Shown piece by piece: positions 24,112 through 37,449 of a DNA stretch of 64,000 nucleotides (positions are counted from its first letter, which is position 1; every line of letters starts with the position of its first letter). Source of the DNA: Brachionus plicatilis (taxonomy: Eukaryota; Rotifera; Eurotatoria; Ploima; Brachionidae); NCBI GenBank assembly GCA_010279815.1, contig QEOQ01000573.1, forward strand, positions 886,457 to 950,456. Reading direction: 5' to 3'. The notes below the pieces were generated by a model. The model was not told where the DNA came from and did not search any database. It saw only the letters and a list, made by a program, of their open reading frames with translations. The translations under genes and the position numbers were made by a program.

Positions 24112-27100
24112 TACTTGAAAAAACGGACCATAAACGCAAAAAAAATTGAAAAATTGAAAATGGTAAATTTTCGAAATCAAAAATAAATTTTTTAAAATTT
24201 TTTTAGTATAATGATTCTATGTTTTTAAAGTAATTTACAGATTTTATTAATTTTTCGGTTTATAGTTCGTTTTTTCCCGATTTAACGCGTTAAGACAATT
24301 ATGATTTTTTGCTGTTTTTATTTTTTTTTCTCTTGGGTTAGTAGGATATATGAACTTCGCTCAATTCTGCGAATTTTTAAAAAATCTTTAAATAATCAAT
24401 CTAAAGCTAAAAATAAATAAATATTCCCGAGAGAAAGAAAAACAATTAAAAATCAGTAAACAGAAGTGATTTTCATAAAACGTTCAAAAGTTTAAAAAAA
24501 ATTAAATTAATAAAATATATTTTTAATAAACAACAATAATATGAAAATTGATTATTATATGATATCTTAAAAAAAATTATTAGTCCATTTTAATAAGATT
24601 AAGTTAAAATTTCAACTTTGTATCCATTAGCCTAGTTAAATTTTTCTTCAAATCTGAGATCTAAAAACTATCTTAAATTTAGTTTTTCATCAAACTTTTT
24701 TAAAAATCTAAATGATGACCTAAAATAACCTAAATTGAAAGTAATCATCATTTTCAATTATTAAAAAAGGTCCGAAAGCAGACAAAAGTTTTAGGACATC
24801 GTTAGTATTTGAAAAAAAATTAATTGAAACTTTGGATCCTACTGATATACTGAGTTGATTAGCTCAGACCTAAATCAAGTTATGCTCAGAGCAAACATAA
24901 AATCAAACTTGAATTAGCTTACAAAAACAAAAATTACAATCTTGATATAGCTTTTATTTTCACGTAAATTCTGTTTTTAGATTGTCTTTAAAAAAACCTG
25001 TGCATAAAATCAAAAAAATTTTTCACATTTATAAATGGTTTCTTTTAATGAATACTTGCCTTAACACTTAAATAAAGTTCATAAAACGAAGTCGTTGAAT
25101 TCAATGTGTTTATTTTTCCGCCAAATTTTAGAAATCTATCATTTAAAATAAATTTAAGAAATTGATTTCAGTTTTAAATTGTATTCGAGCAGTCTCTCTT
25201 TCTGCGACTCTTTCAAAATCTTAGAAGGCTTACAAATTTTTTTATACACTTCAAATACTTAACCTATTAATTAAATTTTTAATTGAATGCATTTAGAATA
25301 TCAAAAAAATCTTTTTCAAATATTCCTTACAGCTAAAATAGTGATCATGGGTATGGATATTTCAGTTTTTGTTTACAAATCATGAAAAAATTAATCAGAA
25401 TTTTTCAATGATTGATAAAAAAATAAGAAATTTGGTTTATTATTAATGTGCTTTGAGAGAAATTTTATATATAAAATATTTATGGAACCTAGTACTTCTA
25501 ATATTAATTCAATTATCTCTAATTCTATTTGGTTAACAATTTTTTAATTTTTGAAAAATTCAAGAATACCAAATATTTATTTGACCATAAAAAATTTTAA
25601 TTAATAAAATACTAGATCAAAGTTTCAGCTAAATGGCAAATTGAATTAGTAAATTAAATGGTATTTTTTCTAATTTCTTTTAATGAAAATAGTTGATGAA
25701 TATTTTTTCTAGCGAAATGAAACCAAAATTTTTGCTATCTTTTAAAGATAAGGGAATATTTTTTTAGTTTAAATTTTATTTTGATTTTTTTTCTTAAAGT
25801 CTAGTTTTATCAAATATTTAAAAATGAAATTTTATCAAAAAAAATTATTTTAAAATCTTGAGTTGAAAAAGCAATAATGGTCAATTAAGTATTTAAAATG
25901 AATCCTTAAAACTTTATTTGAAAATAGAGTTTAAGAAGGCGACAAAATTTTTAATTTTTAAATGGAAAATTTAAGGTTTATTCACTTTGAAATACTTGCG
26001 ATTTAAATGCTTTAATAAAGTTAAGGATTCATTTGGAAATTAGTTTTTAAAGAAAAACTTAATTTTTTCTTATCTTTTTTTTTGGTCATTGACTATAAAT
26101 AAATTATTTATTGGGATGAATATTTTATATCGATTCATTATTTAGATCGAAAAGAAGAATTAATATTGCTAGATTTATGAAAAATTTGTAATTTTAGTCA
26201 ATTTTATTTGAATTAAGTAATTTTTTATGGCATTTTTATTTATTAAGATTAAAGGTATTGATTTTTGGAAACGAATAAATTTATTAGACAAAAGAACTAG
26301 TATAAATTAAATTTTTGAAAATTTGTTTGCTTTAGAATTAGCTCTTCAGACAAGATCTTATGTTAACAAAAAGTTTATTTAATAAAATACTTTTGTTTTT
26401 TGATGAGAGGCTTGTTAAGAATTTTCTATACAAGTTTCATTTGTACAATTGGATCATCATCTGATTATAATCGGATGCTTTCGCAAAAAAGAAACAATTT
26501 TCAAATCCTTACAATCATACCCGATGGTAAAAAAATTTTCCAAAAACAAGAGTTTAAATATCACAAATTTTTTTTAAAAAAATTCAATCATTCTAAAAAT
26601 TTATTTTAATTAAATATCGTTTTTTACGAAGTTTAAAATTAAAAAGAATTAAAAATTGTCTCAAGATAAAAATTATTAAGTTATATGTTCTTAAAATTTA
26701 TTTTTTAGTTTGCAAAATATTTTAATAAAATTTACAGCAATTTGGGTCAATCAAAAAGTTGGTAGAATATTTTTTTCAAAAGCAATTAATAATTATTTAT
26801 TTGCTTTTATGATTTCTGAAAATTAATGATTTTTTTTAAATTAGAAACAAAATTTAAATAAAAAAAAATAAATAAATATTCCATTTATTTTACTTGGGTG
26901 GCTATTTTCAAGTTATTTTTTGGAAATATTTTTGCTTAGGTCACTAAATATTTATATTTAGTTAACTGGTATCGATTTTATAAATGATTCTTTCTCTTGT
27001 TTATTTGATCGTAAATTTAAAAAAAATTAATAGTTAATTTGAATTAGATTTAGTCGATATTGATTTTCAAAGGAATATTTTTTATATGTTTTTGGAACAA

Positions 27101-29296
27101 AAGCCAAGGTAATTTTCAAGCCAGAAAAGATCGCAAATATTTTGGCTCAAAATTTGTATAGAGGTGTTTGTCAATAGTGAAAATTTGAGTGCAAAAACAA
27201 ATAACTCTTATTAAAAAATATTTTTCAAATCTATCGAAACACCAAAATGTTTGTCAAAGTATTAGTAAAAAACAATAATTTTGGTCAAATGTCAATTGAG
27301 CCTATTAACGCTAATTTTGCATGTCTTTACTTTTGTTATTCAAAAGATAATAAAGTCTAATCCCTCGAAAACAAGTCGTTCTAACTAGAAGAACTTCATG
27401 TATGCTTTTTGACATTTATTTAGTGAAAAACATAGACATTTAAGAGAAAAAATAATTTGTAATTTGAGAAAGTTTCCCCAACATTCTTTAATCAACTAGT
27501 TTGAACATGATTTTGTTTAACTTTTCTCGAATATCACTTGATTAATAGCCAAATAAAGCCGAGAAAAAGCCTTGTGTCCTAGCATTTGTATCTAGCTTGT
27601 TTGTAAAATATCAAAGCTTATAATTTAAAAATCGTCAGTCGATAAATTACTCCTCTTAATTTTTTATATTAATAGAAGATTATTTTAAATGTTTATTTTA
27701 TTCAAAGCCGACCAACCTAAAACGTTACTGAGAAAATTGTCCAAAATCTGATTAGTATTTCAATCGATTTTCTTGAATTTACAAAACCAGTGTTTGTTTG
27801 TGTTGAGTAATTCTCGAAACAATTTTTTTTTAAATTTAAGATATTCATTTTAGAAATATCAGCTCTTGTTCAAAAAATTCAAAACACAAATAAGCCATTT
27901 GAATTGTCAAAAATAAAGTCCTAAAAAATCATCCCTAATGAGCGACAATTTTTCTCAAATTTTTAGAATAGGCGTATTTTGATTCCAAACCATTACAATC
28001 TTTAAATATAAAAATGCAGAATTTATTTTGAGCTTTAAAATTAATGCAAAAAATTTCAAAATTTATTTTTTTGTGTTGTGCCACTCTTTTGCTTTAACAA
28101 AAATAAGGTCGACATTTTTAACAATATTTTATTTAAGTTATTTTGTAATTTTTTTTCAAAAACAATGCTTAAAATCAATTAAATTTTAAAAATTACAAGG
28201 TTTCCCTAAACGCAAATTAGAAAATTTTTCTAAAGGAAAATTTCAGCTCAATTGCATAACCGGTAAATATAAATTAAGAGAACAAATTGTAATTGTATGA
28301 TTTTCGTAGCTTAATAAGAAACTTTGGAAATCTCAAGGTTTACTAATTTGGCCATTTAGTCCAGATTGTTTTATTTTTTTATAAAAAAAAAAACAGGGTT
28401 GCAAAAAATAAAATTTGGACTCCGAAATTATTATAAAATGATAATTGATAAGAAATTTCAAATATTTATTTATATAAATAATTCATTTTGATATAAAAGT
28501 TGGTTATTGGAAGTTAATCGATCTGCATTTCAATCTAGTACTTGAAATTATTTTGAAGATGTAGCAGAATTTCACATGGAAAATAATTATTTTTTCAAAA
28601 TTTTCGAATTTATTTTAAGCTTTAAATTATTCTTATCAATTCTTATTTTGTAAAAATTTTATTTTTTCAAAGTCCTAAGACAATTAAGTCTCTTTTTTTT
28701 ATCTAATTGAGATGTTCGAATTATTTTAATTTTCAAATGACTGGAATTTTTATTTTATATTTTTTTTTTGTATCTTAGTTTACAGAACTTAAAATTTTAT
28801 TTCCTAAATAAACAAATTATGTAATTTATTCGATGCTAGTCTAAACGTGACATGGAATAGAGTTTTTGATCAAATAATCAAAATAATAATGAATTAACTA
28901 AACGATTAAAATAAGTCAAATTTATTTGATAAATAAGAAATTTTCACTTTTCGAAAAAATAAAGAGATAAATTTTTGTTGGCTTGACCACTGAAAACTGA
29001 CATTTGTAAATTAATTGTTCGATGTGGATACGGATAAAAGAAAATATTTTGGTAACTATGTTGGATTTAGTTTAGAGAGAGAAATTTAAATAAATACAAA
29101 ATTGTAAAGATTTATTATTTCATAATTATTCAATAAAAAAACATGAATTTTTTAATTCTTGGGATTTCAAAACGTCCATAGAGATTAGGCTTTACTGAGC
29201 TATTCCTTAAGATTGCATAATGTGATGAGTATGGATAAAAATCATTAGAAATCAACAAAAGTTTAATCAAAAACAAAAATTTTCTCTTTAGATAAA
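24112..29296. other. Gene-poor AT-rich stretch
   Basis: About 5.2 kb with no exon, tRNA or transposon I can support. The open frame at 26400-26609 (70 codons, starting MMRGLLRIFYTSF) is unremarkable in composition and has no recognisable family. It could be a stray exon but is not called. The upstream part may contain regulatory DNA of the gene starting at 29297. Confidence 0.4.
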
Positions 29297-32200
29297 ATGG
29301 ATTTTTTGTTTTATTCCAAACTTCTCATTTTACTCCAGACTCTTAAGCTGTGTCACTGTTGGAGTGATAGCTATCTTCTTAAAAAGTTTGAAAAACAAAC
29401 TCATAAAACAAATAATTTCGTAGAAGACAAACAAAGTGAAAAACTGCTCAAAAGTCCGACCACATTCAACAAGCCAATTTTTAGCTATGTTGGTTGCTTT
29501 GCAGATAGACGCGAGTCACGCGACATAAACGATAAAGAGTACACCTACATTACAAAATTTAACAAGACCATGCCAACTGTTGAACTCTGTGTTAATTTGT
29601 GTGCCCAAGATGGATACTCAGTAGCTGGAGTTCAAGCTTTGTATTTATTTCCTGAATTAAAAAAATAATGTTTTGTTAAATATTTATTTTAAGTGATGAA
29701 TGCTATTGTGGAAATTCATATGGAAAATATAACACCACTGAAGATTCTAATTGTTTTTTTAAATGCGCCGGAAAATACACTTGTGGTGGCTATAATGCAA
29801 ACTCAGTCTATTTTATTTCATGTAAGATTTTTATGCCTAATTTTGAATTTAAATGAGTAAATGGTTAAACATTCAGCTTATTATTATGTGCAAGAACCTC
29901 TAGTAAAACAAGATTATTTTCAGGCCGGTAGGTTTACTTTTAATTTGGCATGCTTGTTTTTTATTTTATCGTAACACCAATTTTACTTGTAAATTTTTAT
30001 GACATAAGAAATTTAGAAATTTTTTTGGATAAATTCTGAGAAACTTTTTTGGTCTAGTTTTTAACTAGTAAACACAGTGATAAAAATGTTAAATCAATTT
30101 TCCCATAAAATTAGAAAGAAAATGATTTAAAATTTCTTTTCCGATTTGGAACTCTGTAACTCTGGTAAGTAAGAACATATTATTCATCCCTTGCCAGTCC
30201 ATTATCCAAATATGTCTCAAGTTAACTCAAATTTTAATCAAATATCGAAAATTCATTAAATTTTAGTGGTTTAGATATTAAATTCTGAAAAAAATTTGAA
30301 CTTTTTTAGTATTAGAGTCTTTATTAATTAAAATCATAAATTAAAATTAATTCCATAAGAGAATAATAAGCGGCACTAAATTCTAAAAAGTAATGCTTCA
30401 AAATAGATAGGAGACAATTCATATAATATTGCTTAATAATTTAAATTTAAATTTTAATTCATAATAAAATTGTCATTGAAGCTTAAATTCATGCTAATAA
30501 TTTAGTAGGATGATGTGTTAATTCATTGAAAATTAATAAAATTAAACAAAAATCATAGAATAAATTTTGCTAGAATATATTTGATATATTTGAATATACT
30601 CATAGAATTTTTATTATAGAAATTATGTTACAAACTTTAATAAAAAAAATTTAAGGAATAAATCAATTTTAAAATTGTATTTTAAAAAACAAAATTTAAA
30701 TGAATTCATGTTTTATTAACTGTTGAAATAAATTTTTTTTTAAATTGAAATTTTCATTTTTTGCAGATTAAAGGAAAATTTATATGTTTTTTCAATTTAT
30801 TCTCAATGAAAAATAACCAGAATTTATTATTAAAAAAAAAAAATGATAAATTTTTTTGAATTATTTTTCTATATTTTATCCTTTTAAAAAAATTCTATGA
30901 AAATAACATTATGAAATAATTATTCTATGAAAACAAAATCAATGAACTGAAAGTTCACCATTCAGTATTATTTTTATATTCTATGACAATATGCATATTT
31001 AAAAGAATTATTTAAGCCTGTCCAACTTAAGTCCTGATCGTAAACTTCTTTATATCAAAAATGTCAATTTGTCAAGATTTCTATTTTGTGACTTAGCTTT
31101 CATGTATTTTTGAGATATTGTCAACAGGTTTAGTCATGATTTTGTGAAACACATTATAAAAAACAGAACAAAATTCAAAAAAATGGATTTCTTTCTATAA
31201 GTTTAAAATTAGTTCTTTGAATGCAACATGGTGCAACATACATGGTTGTATCAACTGTAAAAGTCTGCTAAATTCTGCAAATTTGACAGAAATTAAACTA
31301 CAATATATTTTGGCAAAGTGTAATTTTTAGAGATCTTGCATATTATTTGTAGACTTTAATAGTTGATGGAACAATGCATGTTGCACGATATTGCATTCAA
31401 AGAACTAATTTTAAACTAAAAGAAAAAAAATTTGTTTTATATTTTTGTACTGTATTTCACAAAACCTCAGTCAACATAAGTTAGAATTAAGGATGCATAT
31501 TAGCCGGTTATATAAATAATTAAATTTAAATTTGAAAATAAACACAATCGTCATATGTATAACTAGATTAAATATTTTAATTAACTAATAGTTAAATTAT
31601 TAATTTTAACAATTTGTTACAACAAAACCGAAACCCTAAATCAGCCACACCCCTTGCAAATTTTTATATGACAATGAATTTTTTATTAAATATGACGATT
31701 TAATCATTGATATAACGGCATAATATTTTAAAACCTAAATAAATCTAAAATTTTTTTATTGATAAATGTTCATAGCTTCTAAAATTTTATTAAATTTTAA
31801 ATCGTTTTTCTAGAAACTAAAAAAATAATTAAAAATCAAAATAAGATAAATTTTCAGTTAAAAAATAGTGATTAAAATTTAAGTATGTAATATTTTTATT
31901 TACGAATTAAATTTTTTTTGTAATTTTGGTGTTATACATTAACCTTAGATGTTATCAATGTTCCAATACTAATTTTTTCATTTTAACCAAAACCCAACCT
32001 CATAAAACTTCTTTAGCAAATTTATTAAAAATTAAAAAAAAAATTTTTACAATTGAATTTTTAGCTTTTCAAAGTAATCGCCAAGAAAGTGACAGATCAC
32101 TGGTTCCGGTGCAAGCCAGTACTCCATGTGCTTCATCGCCATGTTTAAACTCAGGCATGTGCATAACATTGATGGACGATAAGGGAGTACAACGGGGTTT

Positions 32201-33706
32201 TATTTGCAGATGCAAAAATCCTCAAGATACAGGCGTCTATTGCGAGGAACGAAACTTTTGTCATTCAAATCCCTGCCTTAATGGTGCTATTTGTGAGAAC
32301 AAAATGACTGGCTATTTTTGCAAGTGCCCTAGTGCATGGACCGGATTTAATTGCAATACACCAACATATCTAGCTGGAACTAGTTTCAATTGCTTTGAAG
32401 AAGTCAACCATTGTCGAAATGGTGGAACTTGCTTTAAATTAATGGACTTGAGCTATATGTGCAAGTGTCCGCCAAATTACCGCGGCACCTATTGCCAAGT
32501 ATTTGACATGTGCTCAACTCTGCCGTGTCTGAACGGAGGAACATGCAATTTCATTGAAACCGATGGCTTCCAATGCAATTGTACCAAAGATTTTTATGGA
32601 AAAAAGTGCGAGTACAAAAACACATGTTCGGATTCAATGTGCTTTAACGAAGGTCAGTGCCAAATAGACCAATTCAGCCATAAAAAATATTGCTCTTGTC
32701 CTGATAAATTTGCTGGCACTTATTGTCAAGAATGCAGGCCTCAATTTACGGGCGAAAAATGCGACAAATGCGCCAAAGGATACACAGGTGATAATTGTGA
32801 ATTCACCATTAATCTTTGCTCGCCAAATCCATGTCAAAATGGAGTATGCACTGTAGATGGATCTTCTTATAAATGCGTTTGCTCGGAAGGATGGCACGGC
32901 ATAAATTGTACCGAAAAAAACTGCCTGATCAAATCGTGTTTGAACGAAGGTGTTTGCACTTCTAAGTATGACAATGTTAACCAAGTGATGGATTTTAGAT
33001 GTGAGTGTCCATTAAATTATCATGGTGATCAATGTGAACTTCAGGATCCTAATCCATGTAATGCCAACCCATGTGCCAAAGACGAAGAGTGTGTCTTACA
33101 GCAGGACAAAAGTTTTTTGTGTGTCAAATCACTAGATTTTTGTGAACGAGTCAAGCCTTGCAACAACTTTTCGGAATGTATTTATTCCAAAGAGAATAAT
33201 ACTTTCTACTGCAGGTGTCTTAATGGAAAAGAGCATTGTGATGGCTCGAATTTATTTGAGAAAAATTCCAATGAGACCATCCAAGTGTACAACATGGAGC
33301 CGAAAATGACAAAAACCGAATTTTCAGGCTCAATAAAAACAGCTCAAGAGGAAAAAAGTATCGAACCGGATCTATCCAAATTAAAATTTAAATCTGACAA
33401 TGTAAATTTGTTTTTTTGTTTTTTTATAGGTAAAAAATTTTTCAATTTTAGCTTTATCTAATTTTGCCAATTGGCCTTGTGGCTTTTGTGGTTCTTGCCT
33501 CTGCTACAGTGGCCGGCTATTTTGGTCTGAGATCGAAAAGAAGACAAGCAGATTTCGAAAATGACAAAAATGAGATCAGAACAATAAATTATATGAATGA
33601 CAATTCGGCATTTACTGATACCTTGAACAAACCGGTATCAAATGGTTCAATTGATGAGTATCCGACTGTTGATAAAGAATTTACTGATGATTATGGTAGA
33701 GTTTAG
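29297..33706 (+). CDS. WSC-domain and multi-EGF single-pass membrane protein, 5 exons
   Basis: Exons 29297-29640, 29694-29821, 29877-29927, 32065-33401 and 33452-33706 join in phase to about 704 residues. A signal peptide ([13 protein letters not shown]) is followed by a WSC domain from about residue 62: [11 protein letters not shown], then [19 protein letters not shown] and [14 protein letters not shown], split over exons 1-2. Exon 4 encodes about nine EGF-like modules with C-x-NGGxC and CxCPxxxxGxxC patterns, plus one incomplete module ([13 protein letters not shown]). Exon 5 gives a membrane helix ([20 protein letters not shown]) with a basic stop-transfer RSKRR and a ~60-residue cytoplasmic tail. 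It is probably a surface receptor or adhesion protein; WSC domains are presumed to bind glycans. AATAAA is at 33832-33837. The exon 3/4 join across a 2.1-kb intron is the least certain. Confidence 0.82.
31110..31490. repeat. Imperfect palindrome (foldback/MITE) in intron 3 of the WSC/EGF gene
   Basis: About 31193-31270 matches the reverse complement of about 31345-31420. Both arms contain AGTTTAAAATTAGTTCTTTG, GAATGCAA and a GCAACAT motif. Weaker symmetry extends outward to TTTTGTGAAA on both sides (about 31140 and 31465). No target duplication or coding sequence was identified. Confidence 0.6.
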
Positions 33707-34123
33707 TGCAATTGATAGCAATCAAAAGACATTATTTATTATCCATTTTTTTTTCAATTAGTTGTAATTTTTAATTGCTTCAGTTTATTGTCTTAAAAGA
33801 CATTTACCTCATTTGTAAATAATTTTTTACAAATAAAGTTTAACTTAAATGTTTAATTGTGACTTTGGTAAAAATAAAAATATTATTTATTAGAAAAAAA
33901 TGTATTTAAAGAAAAACAATAATTTTAGCATCTATAATAACACAAATATATATATAAAACAATTTAGCTTGACAAAAATAAATTTTTAAAAAACGATATC
34001 AATTATATTTGAAAACCAAATATAATAAATAAACACAATAATTGTTTATTGCTTTTTTTTAAATTTTACAAAAATAACTTTTTTTCGCTACTTCAAATTG
34101 ATTCTTTTCACAAAAATAAAGTT

Positions 34124-34946
34124 GGATATTGGGGTCTTGCGGAGAATGTGAACAGAAGTTCACCAAAAAATGTGACCATGAGTATCTTGCCCAAAATGTG
34201 AACTTTAGATTCACCAAATTTCTGTTCACAAATTTTGTGGCCAAAGTAGTTCACATAAAATAAAAAATGTTCACCAAATTTTTAATTTAAAATTAAGACA
34301 AAATTAAAAATCTTTACTTTGTTAAGCTTGTTGAAATTTTCGACTATTTTTTTTTATTAAGCTAAAAAGTGAAGAGTGAAGATTATAAGACCGACTCGGT
34401 TACTTTGGTTAAATCAAAATCTAATGATTTGCAACAAAATGACCAGGATAGCGATGCTGAGTCAAGTTTTGGTGAAAATTTAATTACTATTGATGAGAAT
34501 TTAAGTGTCTTAAATCTAAATGCTGCAGAAAAAGATGTAAATTATCGTGAAAAAGCTATGGCTGCAATATCAACTTCACAAGAGACTTTGAATATAGTAA
34601 AAAAAGCACTCAGCAAACATGCCAATCCGGTGCCATGTGAGATTTGTGGAGAATTAATGAAAAATATTAAAAGAGTAAAATTTCATAAAGCAAAAAAACA
34701 TAAAAATTAAAAAATAATTTTTGACAATTTATTTTATTTTTTTATATCAAAATTAACATTTAAATTAATGTTCACATAAAAAAAATTTAGTTCACGAAAA
34801 TTAAATTTTTATTTTTAAATTTACTTTGGCCACAAAATTTGTGAACAGAAATTTGGTGAATCTAAAGTTCACATTTTGGGCAAGATACTCATGGTCACAT
34901 TTTTTGGTGAACTTCTGTTCACATTCTCCGCAAGACCCGGATATTG
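34124..34946. mobile_element. hAT-type DNA transposon with ~110-bp terminal inverted repeats
   Basis: Terminal repeats start GGGTCTTGCGGAGAATGTG at 34132 and end with its complement at 34938. They stay near-identical for about 110 bp. An exact 8-bp target duplication GGATATTG flanks the element (34124-34131 and 34939-34946), the length typical of hAT. The 807-bp element has no full transposase. It carries one open frame with a zinc finger. Confidence 0.85.
34369..34710 (+). CDS. Zinc-finger ORF carried by the hAT-like element
   Basis: A 113-codon frame with no upstream ATG; it begins near a possible splice acceptor (AAAAAG at 34364-34369). The acidic N-terminal half (DQDSDAESSFGENL) precedes a single C-terminal C2H2 finger with spacing C-x2-C-x12-H-x4-H (CEIC...FHKAKKH), ending in lysine-rich sequence. 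The frame fills the interior of the transposon between its terminal repeats. It could be the DNA-binding remnant of a transposase, an accessory protein or captured host sequence. It has no strong match in my memory to a named hAT transposase. Confidence 0.5.
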   Translation: MKSEDYKTDSVTLVKSKSNDLQQNDQDSDAESSFGENLITIDENLSVLNLNAAEKDVNYREKAMAAISTSQETLNIVKKALSKHANPVPCEICGELMKNIKRVKFHKAKKHKN

Positions 34947-36389
34947 AGTGTAATCCTAAGTTTTACTCTCACTTTTTATACTTTATTTTTTTTTTAGTAA
35001 AATCATGTCTTTAAGTCAATTTTTGAGGCTATAAAGCTTAAAACTTTAAATTTAAAAATACTACATAACTTTATTATAATAAAATTTTTTTCGAATTACC
35101 AGACTTTTTTCATAAAAAGTGAAAAACGAAAATATTTAAAATATATTATTTAAAGAATTATATTAAACGGAACGCATTTAGCATATTTTCATTCCATTTA
35201 GAATCTTTGTTGTTATGTGAGGTTGTATTCTTAATGAAATTTTTCCTAAGCATACCTGAAGAATACCTTGATTAGACTTGACCATTTTTTCAAATTTTCT
35301 TTACTGGTATTTCATTTCAACAGTAAAAAGAAGTTAATTTTTCCTTTAAACATGAAAAATGTACCATACCCCTTTGGAGGGAGGCCCGTAAAATCCTAAA
35401 TTCGGATTTGTCTCCAGTGCTAGATCCCATCAATCTTAGAGACCCTAATTCATTAATCATGTTCATAAATTCAAAATTTTGATTTAAATACCGGTTTAAA
35501 AATCAAAAATCGAAAATAAAGTAATGACCATTATTCAAAAACTAAAATTAAATGCAGCTTTTCTGTAAAAACCAAGAAAAAACATGAATTTAAATTCAGA
35601 TTATATGTGTTATAGGGTTTCGTTGCGCACCGAAGACTTTAACTTCAGAGGTTTAAGTTAATGTAAATTAGTTTCTTTTTTTAAATGTTTTATTATAAAA
35701 ACTAATAAATAAAAAGCTAAAACTTAACAAAAATATAAAGTTTAAATATATAAAATTCTGGTATTGTTTCTAATTAAGCCAACGCCTGAATATTTTAACA
35801 ATGCAGGTTTTTCTAATTTAACATTCGATAAAGTTTTAAAAGATAAACATAAAAATTAAATAGATAAATTTTAATAAGAGAACACTACCACGTTGTAACA
35901 TATGTCAGAAATGAAAATCAAGCTAGTAAAATTATTTAAAAAATATTATTAATATGAAAAATACTGTAATTACGTCTAAAAAGGTTTGAAATTTGTAAAA
36001 TAAATAAGTTTAAAAATATTTTTGAATTTTTTCTAGGTTTCTAGGTCCTGGTTCGTGTTTAATAATTTTACGATGATGGTGTAATTCGAATTTTAAACTC
36101 TGGTGATGACAATAATGTCCAACACCAATGAAATTTTCGACTGAATGTGTAATTTGTATTTACCATCATTAGAGTCACTCTTTTTCTCGTTTTTAAGTAA
36201 AAATATTTAATTTTATATCAAAGTTCTGTTTTAAATTAAAAAAACAAATAAAACAAATTTTTATATCATATTTTTTAAATTTCTCTTCTGTAGGTTATTT
36301 TCTTCTTCTCTAATAAAATTTTTATCGTATTAATTTAAATTCAACTTTTAGTTACTTTTTATTTAATTATATTTTATTTTCTAATGTTT
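34947..36389. other. Intergenic, no gene seen
   Basis: AT-rich DNA with a few GC-richer patches (around 35370-35460 and 35615-35650) that could be decayed repeat sequence. No coding exon or RNA gene is supported. Confidence 0.4.
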
Positions 36390-36990
36390 TACCGTAAACT
36401 CGTGACCATTACTCTTGGAACAATGTCAAAATTTGGGTTTATTCCATACGGAACTAATACCATCGAAACCAAGTTCTAAAATTTTTTTATTTCTTTTTAG
36501 AATAAACCTTGACGTCTGACTTTAAACTAAGAGTAAGCACAAAACTTTACTGAATTAAGCAAATTTGCTTATAATTGAGCATTTTATAGAACTAAATTAT
36601 CTAAAAAGTTATTCAAGTTTATCTGAATTGAAATGATCGAATTGAAACGAACTTCACAACCTCAAAGAAACGTGGTAGAAAAAGGCTACCATGGTAAAAT
36701 TATTAGGCAAAATAAAAAATAAATGTTTTTATACTTTAAATCTTTTTTATAAATCTTTTTTAAATTCGAATTAAACTCTACAATTTTTTGAGTTTATTGC
36801 AAAATAAATTCGAAATTTTTCTAAGAATAATCAAAGTTTTGCGCTTACTCTTAGTTTAAAGTCAGACGTCAAGGTTTATTCTAAAAAAAAATAAAAAATT
36901 TTATAACATGGTTTCGATGGTATTAGTTCCGTATGGAATAAACCCAAATTTTGACATTGTTCCAAGAGTAATGGTCACGAGTTTACGGTA
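36390..36990. mobile_element. Mariner-type MITE with ~155-bp inverted repeats
   Basis: Ends CCGTAAACTCGTGACCATTA (36392 onward) and its complement (to 36988) are flanked by TA at 36390-36391 and 36989-36990. The arms stay near-identical for about 155 bp, including a GACGTCTGACTTTAAACT block. The 290-bp interior has no coding capacity. The TA target and long arms fit the Tc1/mariner superfamily. Confidence 0.85.
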
Positions 36991-37449
36991 TTTAGTTTAT
37001 TTATTTAATTTTAAATAATACTAACAAACCAATGTTCAGCATGGATATAAAAATGCAAATAAAAAATAATTTAATTAGAAAAAGTAATTTTACTTGGTCA
37101 ATACAGTAATCAAAAAATTAAACTTTTTTCAAGGATTTTTTGTTGAAATTAAAATAAACCATTTTAAAAAGATCTTATAAATTATTTAAAATTGCCCTTA
37201 TAAAAAAATTGATCTATTAAGACCAATCAAAATATTCTAATAATATTTGAGAATCTAAATAAAAGACTAAAAATTTAAAATTAAACCTAAAGTTACCATG
37301 GAAACCAATTGAATCTAAATTTTTAAACGGACAAGGGCGTTTAGAAATTTTTGAACTAAAAGTATCCAAATTACTTTAGAATTTCTAATCTATTTTATCA
37401 ATTTCTAACTGCACACTGAAAAATAACAACATAATTGAAAAGTCTAAGT

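Noticed and set aside
26400..26609. 70-codon frame in the gene-poor region
   Set aside because: No family, no splice partners, composition typical of AT-rich noise.
32634..32984. 116-codon minus-strand frame
   Set aside because: Antisense shadow of the EGF exon; Cys codon bias keeps the reverse frame open.
34059..35014. Two matching frames starting MATKFVNRNLVNLKF
   Set aside because: They are the two terminal inverted repeats of the hAT-like element read outward, not a gene pair.
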